The position numbers and the translations under genes were made by a program. Shown in pieces: positions 57,350-64,000 of a DNA stretch of 64,000 bases (the first letter of the stretch is position 1; each line of letters starts with the position of its first letter). Under the pieces are notes generated by a model. That model was not told the origin of the DNA. It searched no databases and saw nothing but the letters and a program-made list of their open reading frames with translations. This stretch comes from Clostridia bacterium (lineage in GTDB: Bacteria; Bacillota; Clostridia; UBA1381). The stretch is taken from contig JAGBHE010000065.1 of NCBI GenBank assembly GCA_017935675.1, positions 124,001 through 188,000 of the forward strand, read 5' to 3'.

Positions 57350-59563
57350 TTATGGGATTATATGCCATTTTGCGTCCGGGTTTAATATACCTCCGCCGTC
57401 TTCATCGTGCCCGATAGTCATCTCATATCCGTGCGCATCAACAGCTATATATGTGTGATTCATATAGCCGTTAAAGCGCGGCGGCACAATCATTCTGCCC
57501 TGTTCATCAATAAACGGTGCCTCGTCGCCAAAATCGCATTCCTCGCCGTCCATTATAATTCCCGGCTTTCCGACGGTAAAAGAATAGTTCGAGCCTCGAT
57601 AATTAAAGCTTGCTGTTTTTGTATCGCCGTCCCATTTTATTTCCGAACCCAAGCCTTCACAAAACGCTCTTAAGGGTATCCATAAATGGTCTTGCACATA
57701 CGCGTCTATTATAAACGGCTTCATATGCTCGTCAATCGTAACAGGCTTTGACTTTGACGGATTGTCAACAGGATACTCCGTATCCTCTGCAATCACGCTT
57801 TTTATCTCGTCAGGCTCTATGATTTCTCTTGCCCACCCTCTTGAAGTATATGATGTTTCATTATGGTTTTCATCAACATCTGTATGTCCGCCGCTATGGT
57901 CATACAGCTGCGTATAAGTCTTTATCTCGCCGTTTTTCATTCTGAAATAAAGATCATTTCTTCTGTAATAACAAAACTCACAATCTTCCTTTGTATCCGT
58001 TGCAGGCATGATGACAGTTATTGATATTGGGTTATATTTTACCGTAATGTCACCGCACACAACCGTTTTTGTTTCCATATTATAGTCCATAGGGATAATG
58101 ATTTTCGGGGAACCCTTTATTTTATTTGTTGTCAAATAAAAATCAATCTTTTCCTCGTTCTCTATACGGTCGCTTGCAAACACACAATATATTTTATTTT
58201 CTGTGTTATGCTTCTTGGCAAAGCCGCCTGTACCATATCCTCCACCGCCGCCGCAGCTCGCTTTCTCATAATCGGTCGGACCGAACATAATAGTATCCAT
58301 ATCCCAAAAACGGTCGGAGTTCAGTTCCTCAACAGCGTCCGGTGTTTTTGCCTCGAACGAATATATAAGCATTGCCTGATTTTCAGCTACAAGATACTGC
58401 TCCAATGTCAGCTTAAATCTGTCGTCCTCAACGCTCTTTTTCTCCGTTTTTACAAAGTCGGCAAGATACGAGGTATCGCCCTCAAATACCGAGTTGAAAT
58501 ATTCGTTATCCATTGCCGCCGCGCCGATTGACATTATAACCGCTATTATCATAACAATCACCAATGCGGCAGTTCCTTTTTTTCTTGCCATTTTATCCGC
58601 TATAAGTGTTAATCGCTTTTTCATACCCTTTTTACCTCCAAAAAATGTAGTCGTCATATATGATTTTTTCTGTGTCTGAGTTTTAAGAAATTTTATAAGC
58701 ATGTCGCCGTAAAATATTTTTTCCTCATAATCTCTGCCCTCAAGCGTCTTTTCGTCGCATGAGGTTTCGCCGTCTATTTCAATTGCCTTTGCCATTAAAT
58801 GAACAATCGGGTTAAACCAATGCAGTGACACGAATATAAGCGTTATAAGCTGGTATAATATGTCCTTGCGTTTAAAATGAAACAGCTCATGGCGAAGCAA
58901 CAGCTGAAGCTCCCTGTCTGTGTAATCAAGCTGCGGCAGGATTATCCGCGGTTTTAAAAGCCCCACAAGCATAGGAGTGTCAATAAGCTGTGAATGTCTT
59001 ATTTTAAGCGGCTTTGAAATTTTGAGCTTTTTACTTTCTGCGCATAAGCTATCATATATACTCGCATCGTTTACAACGTTACTCAGCCGATTTAACTCAT
59101 GGCTGAAATAAACATATCTGCCGTAATGCAGCGCGAAATACCCAAACGCGCCGGCAAGCCATATTACAGCTAATATTGCTGTCACATCAACTTTCTTTTT
59201 CGCTGAGGCGGTTTTTGTAACGGGAACATATTCAACTTTTTCGCTGTTAGACGTTTCTACGCGCTCATAATCCATGTATTCCTCGGATACAGAGTATTCG
59301 GGCGCTTTTTCCTCTAACCGTGTCTGTATATTATGTATTCCGTCCGTCACGGCGGGCGATATGTTTATTGTATAATCTATGCCAAGCCCTGCGAACGGAA
59401 TTAAAAATATCAGCATTACTGCAAGCCACGAGTAATACCTAAAGCCCGCTGTATAGCGCTTTGTAATCGGCTTTGTCAGCACAAAAAGCAAAATTATAAC
59501 CGCCGATAATTTTAATGAAGAAAAAGCGTTCTGCATAAATATTTCTTTTATAAATTCCATCAT
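57350..59563 (-). CDS. BlaR1/MecR1-type M56 peptidase with stalk-domain sensor
   Basis: 737 residues. Transmembrane helices at about 13-30, 42-60, 128-146 and 333-352, and the M56 zinc peptidase motif HELFH (about 225-229) in LLLRHELFHFKRKD, with the third ligand expected around the EIDGETSCDE stretch. After the last helix, the extracellular part (about 355-737) lacks the SxxK penicillin-binding sensor of BlaR1. It has a DUF4179-like beta region and a copper-amine-oxidase-N-like stalk unit (about 605-690; LWIPLRAFCEGLGSEIKWDG). It would cleave the partner repressor on sensing an unknown, perhaps cell-wall, signal. The start overlaps the BlaI gene by four bases. Confidence 0.85.
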   Translation of the reverse strand: MMEFIKEIFMQNAFSSLKLSAVIILLFVLTKPITKRYTAGFRYYSWLAVMLIFLIPFAGLGIDYTINISPAVTDGIHNIQTRLEEKAPEYSVSEEYMDYERVETSNSEKVEYVPVTKTASAKKKVDVTAILAVIWLAGAFGYFALHYGRYVYFSHELNRLSNVVNDASIYDSLCAESKKLKISKPLKIRHSQLIDTPMLVGLLKPRIILPQLDYTDRELQLLLRHELFHFKRKDILYQLITLIFVSLHWFNPIVHLMAKAIEIDGETSCDEKTLEGRDYEEKIFYGDMLIKFLKTQTQKKSYMTTTFFGGKKGMKKRLTLIADKMARKKGTAALVIVMIIAVIMSIGAAAMDNEYFNSVFEGDTSYLADFVKTEKKSVEDDRFKLTLEQYLVAENQAMLIYSFEAKTPDAVEELNSDRFWDMDTIMFGPTDYEKASCGGGGGYGTGGFAKKHNTENKIYCVFASDRIENEEKIDFYLTTNKIKGSPKIIIPMDYNMETKTVVCGDITVKYNPISITVIMPATDTKEDCEFCYYRRNDLYFRMKNGEIKTYTQLYDHSGGHTDVDENHNETSYTSRGWAREIIEPDEIKSVIAEDTEYPVDNPSKSKPVTIDEHMKPFIIDAYVQDHLWIPLRAFCEGLGSEIKWDGDTKTASFNYRGSNYSFTVGKPGIIMDGEECDFGDEAPFIDEQGRMIVPPRFNGYMNHTYIAVDAHGYEMTIGHDEDGGGILNPDAKWHIIP

Positions 59564-59946
59564 TTTCTTTTATCCTTTAAAATCTTTTCAAGCTCAGATA
59601 TATCCTCTTCACTTATTTTATCGCTGTCGAACAATGCCTTCATTAAACCAACAACAGAGTTTGAATGCATTTTTTTCAAAAACTCTCCGCTCTCATATTC
59701 GACATAGTCCTTTTCCGCAACAAGGGGAGTATAGATATATTCCTTGCCTATTTTACCTTTTTCAAGAAATTTTTTTGCGATAAGACGGTTAAGAAGCGAC
59801 TGTAATGTTTGCTGTGTCCATTTATTATCCGTCTCATCATCAATTATTTTTTTCACCTCACTTGTTGAAATCGGCGTATCATTATGCCAGATTACTTTCA
59901 TAATTTCGAGTTCCGCGTCCGGAAGTCTTTTTTCAAAGTGTCTCAT
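59560..59946 (-). CDS. BlaI/MecI-family repressor
   Basis: 128 residues. A winged helix domain (about 5-80) begins LPDAELEIMKVIWHNDTPIS, with WTQQTLQSLLNRLIAKKFLE as recognition region and the dimerisation tail after it; the likely cleavage point lies in the linker near residues 95-105. It represses its own operon until the co-encoded M56 peptidase cuts it. A GAGGTAATT site precedes the ATG. It is first in the operon with the sensor gene. Confidence 0.92.
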   Translation of the reverse strand: MRHFEKRLPDAELEIMKVIWHNDTPISTSEVKKIIDDETDNKWTQQTLQSLLNRLIAKKFLEKGKIGKEYIYTPLVAEKDYVEYESGEFLKKMHSNSVVGLMKALFDSDKISEEDISELEKILKDKRK

Positions 59947-59968
59947 TATAATTACCTCACTTTTTTTA

Positions 59969-60021
59969 CGGCAAGTGTCGTATTATGATTATATTATATA
60001 CGACATTTGTCGTGTTGTCAA
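59969..60021 (-). promoter_or_regulatory. Autoregulated promoter with two BlaI-type operators
   Basis: Minus strand: TTGACA (60021-60016), 17-base spacer, TATAAT (59998-59993). Operator 1 ACGACATTTGTCGT (60000-60013) lies between the boxes; operator 2 ACGGCAAGTGTCGT (59969-59982) lies at the start of transcription. Their centres are 31 bp apart, about three DNA turns. Confidence 0.8.
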
Positions 60022-60071
60022 GTCTTTTTTTTAAAAAATTTTTCCATGCATCGTAATTTTGTATATCGGGT

Positions 60072-60134
60072 CAACACACGGGGACGGTTCTCTTGTGCTC
60101 AGTTTGAGCACAAGAGAACCGTCCCCGTGTGTTG
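60072..60134. repeat. REP-like perfect 30-bp palindrome
   Basis: The arms 60072-60101 and 60105-60134 are perfectly complementary around a 3-base loop. The core GGGGACGGTTCTCTTGTG is a type seen dispersed between genes in many Clostridia. It separates the BlaI operon from the DUF2130 gene and could also stop transcripts. Confidence 0.85.
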
Positions 60135-60149
60135 TATTATGATAAATGG

Positions 60150-61382
60150 TTATTCGGAAGCGTCTTCTAATTCCGCAAATTTTTTTGCCATGGTGGGATT
60201 GTTCCTCGTCAGCCTTTTGATTGATAATTCTTCTGCTTTATTGTTCGCAAGTCTAAGATTATTCTCCGATGACAGCAGTGCGTCTTTTGTTTTTTGCAGG
60301 TGGTCAATGGTTTTATCTATTTCATCAATTGCCTTTTTAAATTTTTCGCTTGCCAATCTGTAGTTTCTGGAAAACTTGTCCTTAAATTCATTCATGTCTT
60401 CTTCAAAATGAGAAATATCAATGTTCTGATTGCGTATGAGCGCAAGCTCTTGTTTGTACTGCAGCGAATTAAGTGCTGCATTGCGCAGCAGGGTAATTAT
60501 AGGTATAAAAAACTGAGGGCGAATGACATACATTTTCGGATATCGGTACGATACATCAACAATACCTGTATTATAAAAATCATTATCCGCTTCAAGCAAT
60601 GAAACCAACACTGCATATTCGCAGTTTTTCTCGTTCCGGTCCTTGTCCAGCTCCTTTAAAAAGTCCTCGTTTTTGTGTTTTGTCGCAGTTTCATCCATTT
60701 CATTTTTCATTTCAAACATTATGGAAATAAATTCTGTTCCGTCATCGGAGGCTTCACGGAAAATAAAATCGCCCTTGCTGCCGCTTCTGGCGTCGTTATC
60801 CTTTTCAAAATATGCATTCTGAAAGCCTGTTGCCCGAAGCTTATTAAATTCTGTTTCACAGTGCTGTTCCAGACTTTCTCCGACCATTTTTGTGGATTGT
60901 CTTGCTTTAAAATCTTTATAATAGGCAATCTGTTCGTCCTTGATCTTTAATTTTTCCTCATAGCTTTCCTTAAGAGTCTGTTCCTTCAGCAGGGAGGATT
61001 TTTCGGCTGTTTCAATCTGCCCGTTTAAAAGAGCTATTTTTTCTTTCTGATCCGAAATTTCCTTTTCTTTTTCTGCAACAGCATCATTTATAGCTATTTT
61101 TTTCTCAGACTCAAGAATATTAAGCTGTGCTTTCAGTGCGGAAATTTCTTCGTTTTTTTCGGAAAGCTCTTTATCCTTGGCGGAAACAGCTTCATTAAAA
61201 GCCGCTGCGGCTTCGGTTTGAGCTAATTTTACGGCTGTATCCTTATCTTTTTCAAATCGTGCTTCACGTTCATGAATATCCTTCAAAAACTCTTTGTCTC
61301 TGACCTGTTTGACAATGGATGCATACCCCGACTCATCTACCTGAAAAACCTCTCCGCATTTCGGACATTTAATTTCCTGCAT
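60150..61382 (-). CDS. DUF2130 (RmuC-like nuclease fold?) protein
   Basis: 410 residues. An N-terminal zinc-ribbon half site ([11 protein letters not shown]), a long coiled coil (about 30-150, rich in Lys/Glu/Ala), then a globular domain (about 165-300) with SGSKGDFIF and [10 protein letters not shown], whose D...E-x-K spacing resembles a PD-(D/E)xK nuclease, and a second helical region to the end. This matches DUF2130, whose function is not settled; a DNA nuclease role is inference from the motif. AGGAGG-type site upstream. It stands alone beside the REP-like palindrome. Confidence 0.82.
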   Translation of the reverse strand: MQEIKCPKCGEVFQVDESGYASIVKQVRDKEFLKDIHEREARFEKDKDTAVKLAQTEAAAAFNEAVSAKDKELSEKNEEISALKAQLNILESEKKIAINDAVAEKEKEISDQKEKIALLNGQIETAEKSSLLKEQTLKESYEEKLKIKDEQIAYYKDFKARQSTKMVGESLEQHCETEFNKLRATGFQNAYFEKDNDARSGSKGDFIFREASDDGTEFISIMFEMKNEMDETATKHKNEDFLKELDKDRNEKNCEYAVLVSLLEADNDFYNTGIVDVSYRYPKMYVIRPQFFIPIITLLRNAALNSLQYKQELALIRNQNIDISHFEEDMNEFKDKFSRNYRLASEKFKKAIDEIDKTIDHLQKTKDALLSSENNLRLANNKAEELSIKRLTRNNPTMAKKFAELEDASE

Positions 61383-61560
61383 ATTTCTTACCTCCTGAGT
61401 GAAACTATTTAGCTTGCAGCAATTAGCTTAACTGACGTTATTATATCACAGTTTTTCCGTAAAATCAACTTAAACTTAATATTATGTAAAAGTAATTTTC
61501 ATATTTAATATGTAATGCGCAAAATAGTTAAATTAGTTTGACTAAGTAGAAAAAATACTA

Positions 61561-61589
61561 TTGCTGACATCATAAAATCGTGCTAAAAT
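61561..61589 (+). promoter_or_regulatory. Promoter of sugar transport/GH35 operon
   Basis: TTGCTG (61561-61566), 17-base spacer, TAAAAT (61584-61589), about 50 bases before the permease gene. Confidence 0.5.
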
Positions 61590-61637
61590 AAAATTAAAGT
61601 TTTGCAGTGTAACTATTATTTGAGGGGGCAATATTTT

Positions 61638-62576
61638 ATGCAGGCATCCACAGAACATAAAAAAGGTTTTTTTTACAAAAGCGGTTTATATCGTTATAAA
61701 AAATACGGTGCTTTATCGCTTATGCTGCTGCCGGTGATAATCTATTACTTAGTATTTCACTATGCTTCTATGTACGGCGCGGTAATTGCGTTTAAAGATT
61801 ATAGTTTTATGAAGGGTATTATCGGAAGCCCGTGGGTGGGGCTTGCCAATTTCAGAAGAATGTTTATGTCGGACAGTTTTTTTGAAGTATTCAGAAATAC
61901 GCTTGTAATAAGTCTGTACAAGCTTATAACCGGATTCCCGGCACCTATTCTGTTTGCAATTTTGCTGAATGAGTTAAATGGCGGAAGGTTTAAAAAAACA
62001 GTACAGACAATCAGTTATCTTCCGCATTTTCTTTCATGGGTAATACTCGGCGGTATGTTTATGCAGCTTCTTTCTCTCGGCGGTCCGATTAATATATTTT
62101 TGAAAAAAATAGGTCTGGACCCTGTATTCTTTTTGGGTGATGTAAGATATTTCAGAAGTGTGCTTGTAATAACCTCGCTTTGGAAAAGCATAGGCTGGAG
62201 CAGCATTATATATCTTGCCGCCCTGACAGGTATAGATCCTCAGCTTTATGAAGCGGCGCGTATAGACGGTGCAGGAAAGATCAAACAGATTATACATATT
62301 ACATTGCCGTCACTTATCCCCGTTATAACGATTATGTTTATTTTTTCCGTAGGTTCAATAATCAACGATGATTTTGATCAGATATTTAACCTGTATAACG
62401 AGGCTGTGTATTCGGTGGGAGATGTAATCAGCACATATAATTACCGCATAGGCATGATAAATAATGAATATGAGTACTCAACTGCCGTGGGCCTCTTTAA
62501 AAACGTTATAGCAATAGTGTTGATTTTTATCACGAATTTTACGGCAAAGAAGTTTAACGATTACGGTATATGGTAA
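61638..62576 (+). CDS. Sugar ABC permease, LplB type
   Basis: 312 residues, six transmembrane segments. LplB/MalF-type polysaccharide permease: LSLMLLPVIIYYLVFHYASMYG near the N-terminus (in part) and the EAA loop YEAARIDGAGKIKQIIHITLPSLIPV. It imports oligosaccharides together with a second permease, a lipoprotein and a shared ATPase, none of which is in the window; the GH35 gene follows after 10 bases. I chose ATG 61638 with GAGGGGG upstream; the frame from 61602 adds residues outside the family. Confidence 0.9.
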   Translation: MQASTEHKKGFFYKSGLYRYKKYGALSLMLLPVIIYYLVFHYASMYGAVIAFKDYSFMKGIIGSPWVGLANFRRMFMSDSFFEVFRNTLVISLYKLITGFPAPILFAILLNELNGGRFKKTVQTISYLPHFLSWVILGGMFMQLLSLGGPINIFLKKIGLDPVFFLGDVRYFRSVLVITSLWKSIGWSSIIYLAALTGIDPQLYEAARIDGAGKIKQIIHITLPSLIPVITIMFIFSVGSIINDDFDQIFNLYNEAVYSVGDVISTYNYRIGMINNEYEYSTAVGLFKNVIAIVLIFITNFTAKKFNDYGIW

Positions 62577-62586
62577 GGAGAAATAT

Positions 62587-64000
62587 ATGGTTTACGGCTT
62601 TAAAGGCAAACTCTTGCCGCCGGAGGGTGAAGCTCATATCGGGCTTGGCGGAGATAACGGCATTGACAGGATAGAGGTTACAAACAGATATCTTAAGAAA
62701 AACGGAAAGCCATGGCTGCCTTTTATGGGTGAATATCACTTTTCCAGATCCAGACCTTGCGAATGGAAAACAGAGCTTTTAAAAATGCGCGCCGGAGGAA
62801 TTAACGTTGTTTCTTCATATGTGATTTGGATACATCACGAGGAAACAGAGGGTGAGCTTTCCTTTAGCGGCAGCCTTGATATACGGAGCTTTGTGAAAAC
62901 ATGCTTCGAATGCGGAATGTATGTGCTGCTTCGGATTGGCCCGTGGATACACGGCGAGGTGAAAAACGGCGGTTTTCCCGACTGGCTGATAAAAAAGGAA
63001 GGGATAAAGCTTCGCTGTAACAATACGGTTTATCTTGAATACTGCCGTAAATGGTATTCGGCATTGTATGAACAGCTTAAAGGCTTGCTGTTCAAAGACG
63101 GATACGGTATGATAGGGTTTCAGATAGAAAATGAGCTTCAAAGGGATAAAGAACATATCCGGGCACTGCTTAATATTGCTAAGGAATGCGGACTTGAGGC
63201 TCCTCTGTATACAGCCACTGCATGGGGAATACCTACAGATGCCGAGCTTCCGGAAACAGGAATACTGCCGATGTTCGGAGCCTATAGCGAGCGCCCGTGG
63301 GCAGGTCATATACATAGACTGGAGCCATCAAAGCATTATTGCTTCGGTGATATACGCAATGACCATACAATAGGCGAAGACCTGAACATCAGGAGCGAAA
63401 GCAGAACCGCTGCAATTGATTATACACGTTATCCTTTTGCAACCTGTGAGCTTGGAGGCGGTGTTCAGGTAACGTTTCCGAGACGGCCTCTTGTGACTCC
63501 GGAGGAAATCGGAGCGCTTACCAATGTAAAGCTTGGAAGCGGTATGAATTTAGCAGGGTTCTATATGTATCACGGCGGAAGAAATCCCTTGGGCAGGACA
63601 ACAACCATGCAGGAAACAAAAAAGAGCGGATATCCAAATGATTTGCCTGCGATAGAGTATGATTTCCAGGCGCCGCTTGGGGCGTGGGGCGCTGTAAGAG
63701 GTCAGTACAGGCTTTTAAGACTTCAGGCGCTTTTTGCAGAGGATTTCGGTGACAGGCTTGCGGTGTGTTCGCCGCATTATGCCGAACATTCCGTGACCTC
63801 GGTATATGATTCTGATACACTGAGATATTCCGCACGTTTAGACGGTGAAAAGGGTTTTGTTTTCATAAACAATTATTCAAGAGAAATAAGACTGAGTGAA
63901 CATAACGAGGTTCGATTTGAGGTTGACGGATATACCTTCCCGAAAACCGGGCTTAATATCAAAAGCGGAGAGTTTGGTTTTATTCCTCTGAATTTTCAAA
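62587..64000 (+). CDS. GH35 beta-galactosidase (partial, runs off window)
   Basis: The open frame starts at ATG 62587 (MVYGFKGKLLPPEG), with AAGGAG 6 bases upstream, and has no stop before the window end, giving 471 codons so far. GH35 blocks: FMGEYHFSR, LKMRAGGINVVSSYVIW, GMYVLLRIGPWIHGEVKNGG, and FQIENEL (about residues 178-184) with the acid/base Glu; the nucleophile is probably the Glu in ATCELGGG (about 285). No signal peptide, so cytoplasmic hydrolysis of imported beta-galactosides is likely. It is co-transcribed with the LplB-type permease. Confidence 0.85.
   Translation, partial: MVYGFKGKLLPPEGEAHIGLGGDNGIDRIEVTNRYLKKNGKPWLPFMGEYHFSRSRPCEWKTELLKMRAGGINVVSSYVIWIHHEETEGELSFSGSLDIRSFVKTCFECGMYVLLRIGPWIHGEVKNGGFPDWLIKKEGIKLRCNNTVYLEYCRKWYSALYEQLKGLLFKDGYGMIGFQIENELQRDKEHIRALLNIAKECGLEAPLYTATAWGIPTDAELPETGILPMFGAYSERPWAGHIHRLEPSKHYCFGDIRNDHTIGEDLNIRSESRTAAIDYTRYPFATCELGGGVQVTFPRRPLVTPEEIGALTNVKLGSGMNLAGFYMYHGGRNPLGRTTTMQETKKSGYPNDLPAIEYDFQAPLGAWGAVRGQYRLLRLQALFAEDFGDRLAVCSPHYAEHSVTSVYDSDTLRYSARLDGEKGFVFINNYSREIRLSEHNEVRFEVDGYTFPKTGLNIKSGEFGFIPLNFQ

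Overview
The window looks like chromosome of a low- to mid-GC anaerobic Bacillota, most likely a gut or rumen Clostridia (Oscillospirales-like). This rests on AGGAGG-type ribosome binding sites, TTGACA/TATAAT promoters, and families typical of that group: RNase M5, DUF1846, DUF1189, BspA-like leucine-rich repeats, copper-amine-oxidase-like 'stalk' domains, LplB-type sugar permeases and many AraC regulators of carbohydrate genes. No rRNA, CRISPR array or prophage was seen.

Layout. 1-3.2 kb: a large GH106-like glycosidase. 3.2-8.7 kb: an AT-rich accessory island with two secreted stalk-domain proteins (one carrying BspA-type repeats), a decayed stalk-gene copy, and a lone tyrosine recombinase between two perfect 24-bp inverted repeats. 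8.5-13.6 kb: a complete branched-chain amino acid ABC operon (livJ-like, H, M, G, F). 13.6-16.5 kb: L-fucose isomerase with a divergent AraC regulator. 16.5-23.6 kb: housekeeping run ung, polA, coaE, lytic transglycosylase, cytidylate-kinase-like protein, uppP, DUF1189. 23.6-29 kb: AraC regulator plus an enolase-superfamily dehydratase, GH10 xylanase, SDR and RraA-like protein, probably a plant-xylan/sugar-acid operon. 29-34.5 kb: a DnaA-box cluster, Na/Pi symporter, tgt, rnmV, DUF1846. 34.5-38.7 kb: pstSCAB-phoU, whose PstS has its two halves in swapped order. 38.8-48.2 kb: tRNA-Pro(CGG), glycosyltransferase, VanZ, lysS, DUF421, two related membrane-anchored repeat proteins, a 3D-domain protein, an AraC regulator and tRNA-Ser(CGA). 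48.2-54.3 kb: rsuA, an ECF S component, gdhA, an HTH-ADP-ribosylglycohydrolase fusion and larA. 54.3-61.4 kb: AraC/MDR/Gfo-Idh-MocA cluster, a BlaI/BlaR1-type pair in which a stalk domain replaces the penicillin sensor, and DUF2130. 61.5-64 kb: sugar permease and a GH35 beta-galactosidase that runs off the window.

The genes describe a fibre-degrading fermenter: glycosidases of families 106-like, 10 and 35, fucose and sugar-acid catabolism under local AraC control, ABC import, ammonium assimilation by glutamate dehydrogenase and high-affinity phosphate uptake. The most unusual signals are a 148-bp repeat that supplies the complete 5' leader, Shine-Dalgarno sequence and start codon of two unrelated genes (polA and the HTH-ARH fusion), the permuted PstS, the single-gene recombinase element, the sensor-swapped BlaR1, and two REP-like palindromes flanking that regulator pair. 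Promoters, terminators and RNA folds were found by eye and not computed.
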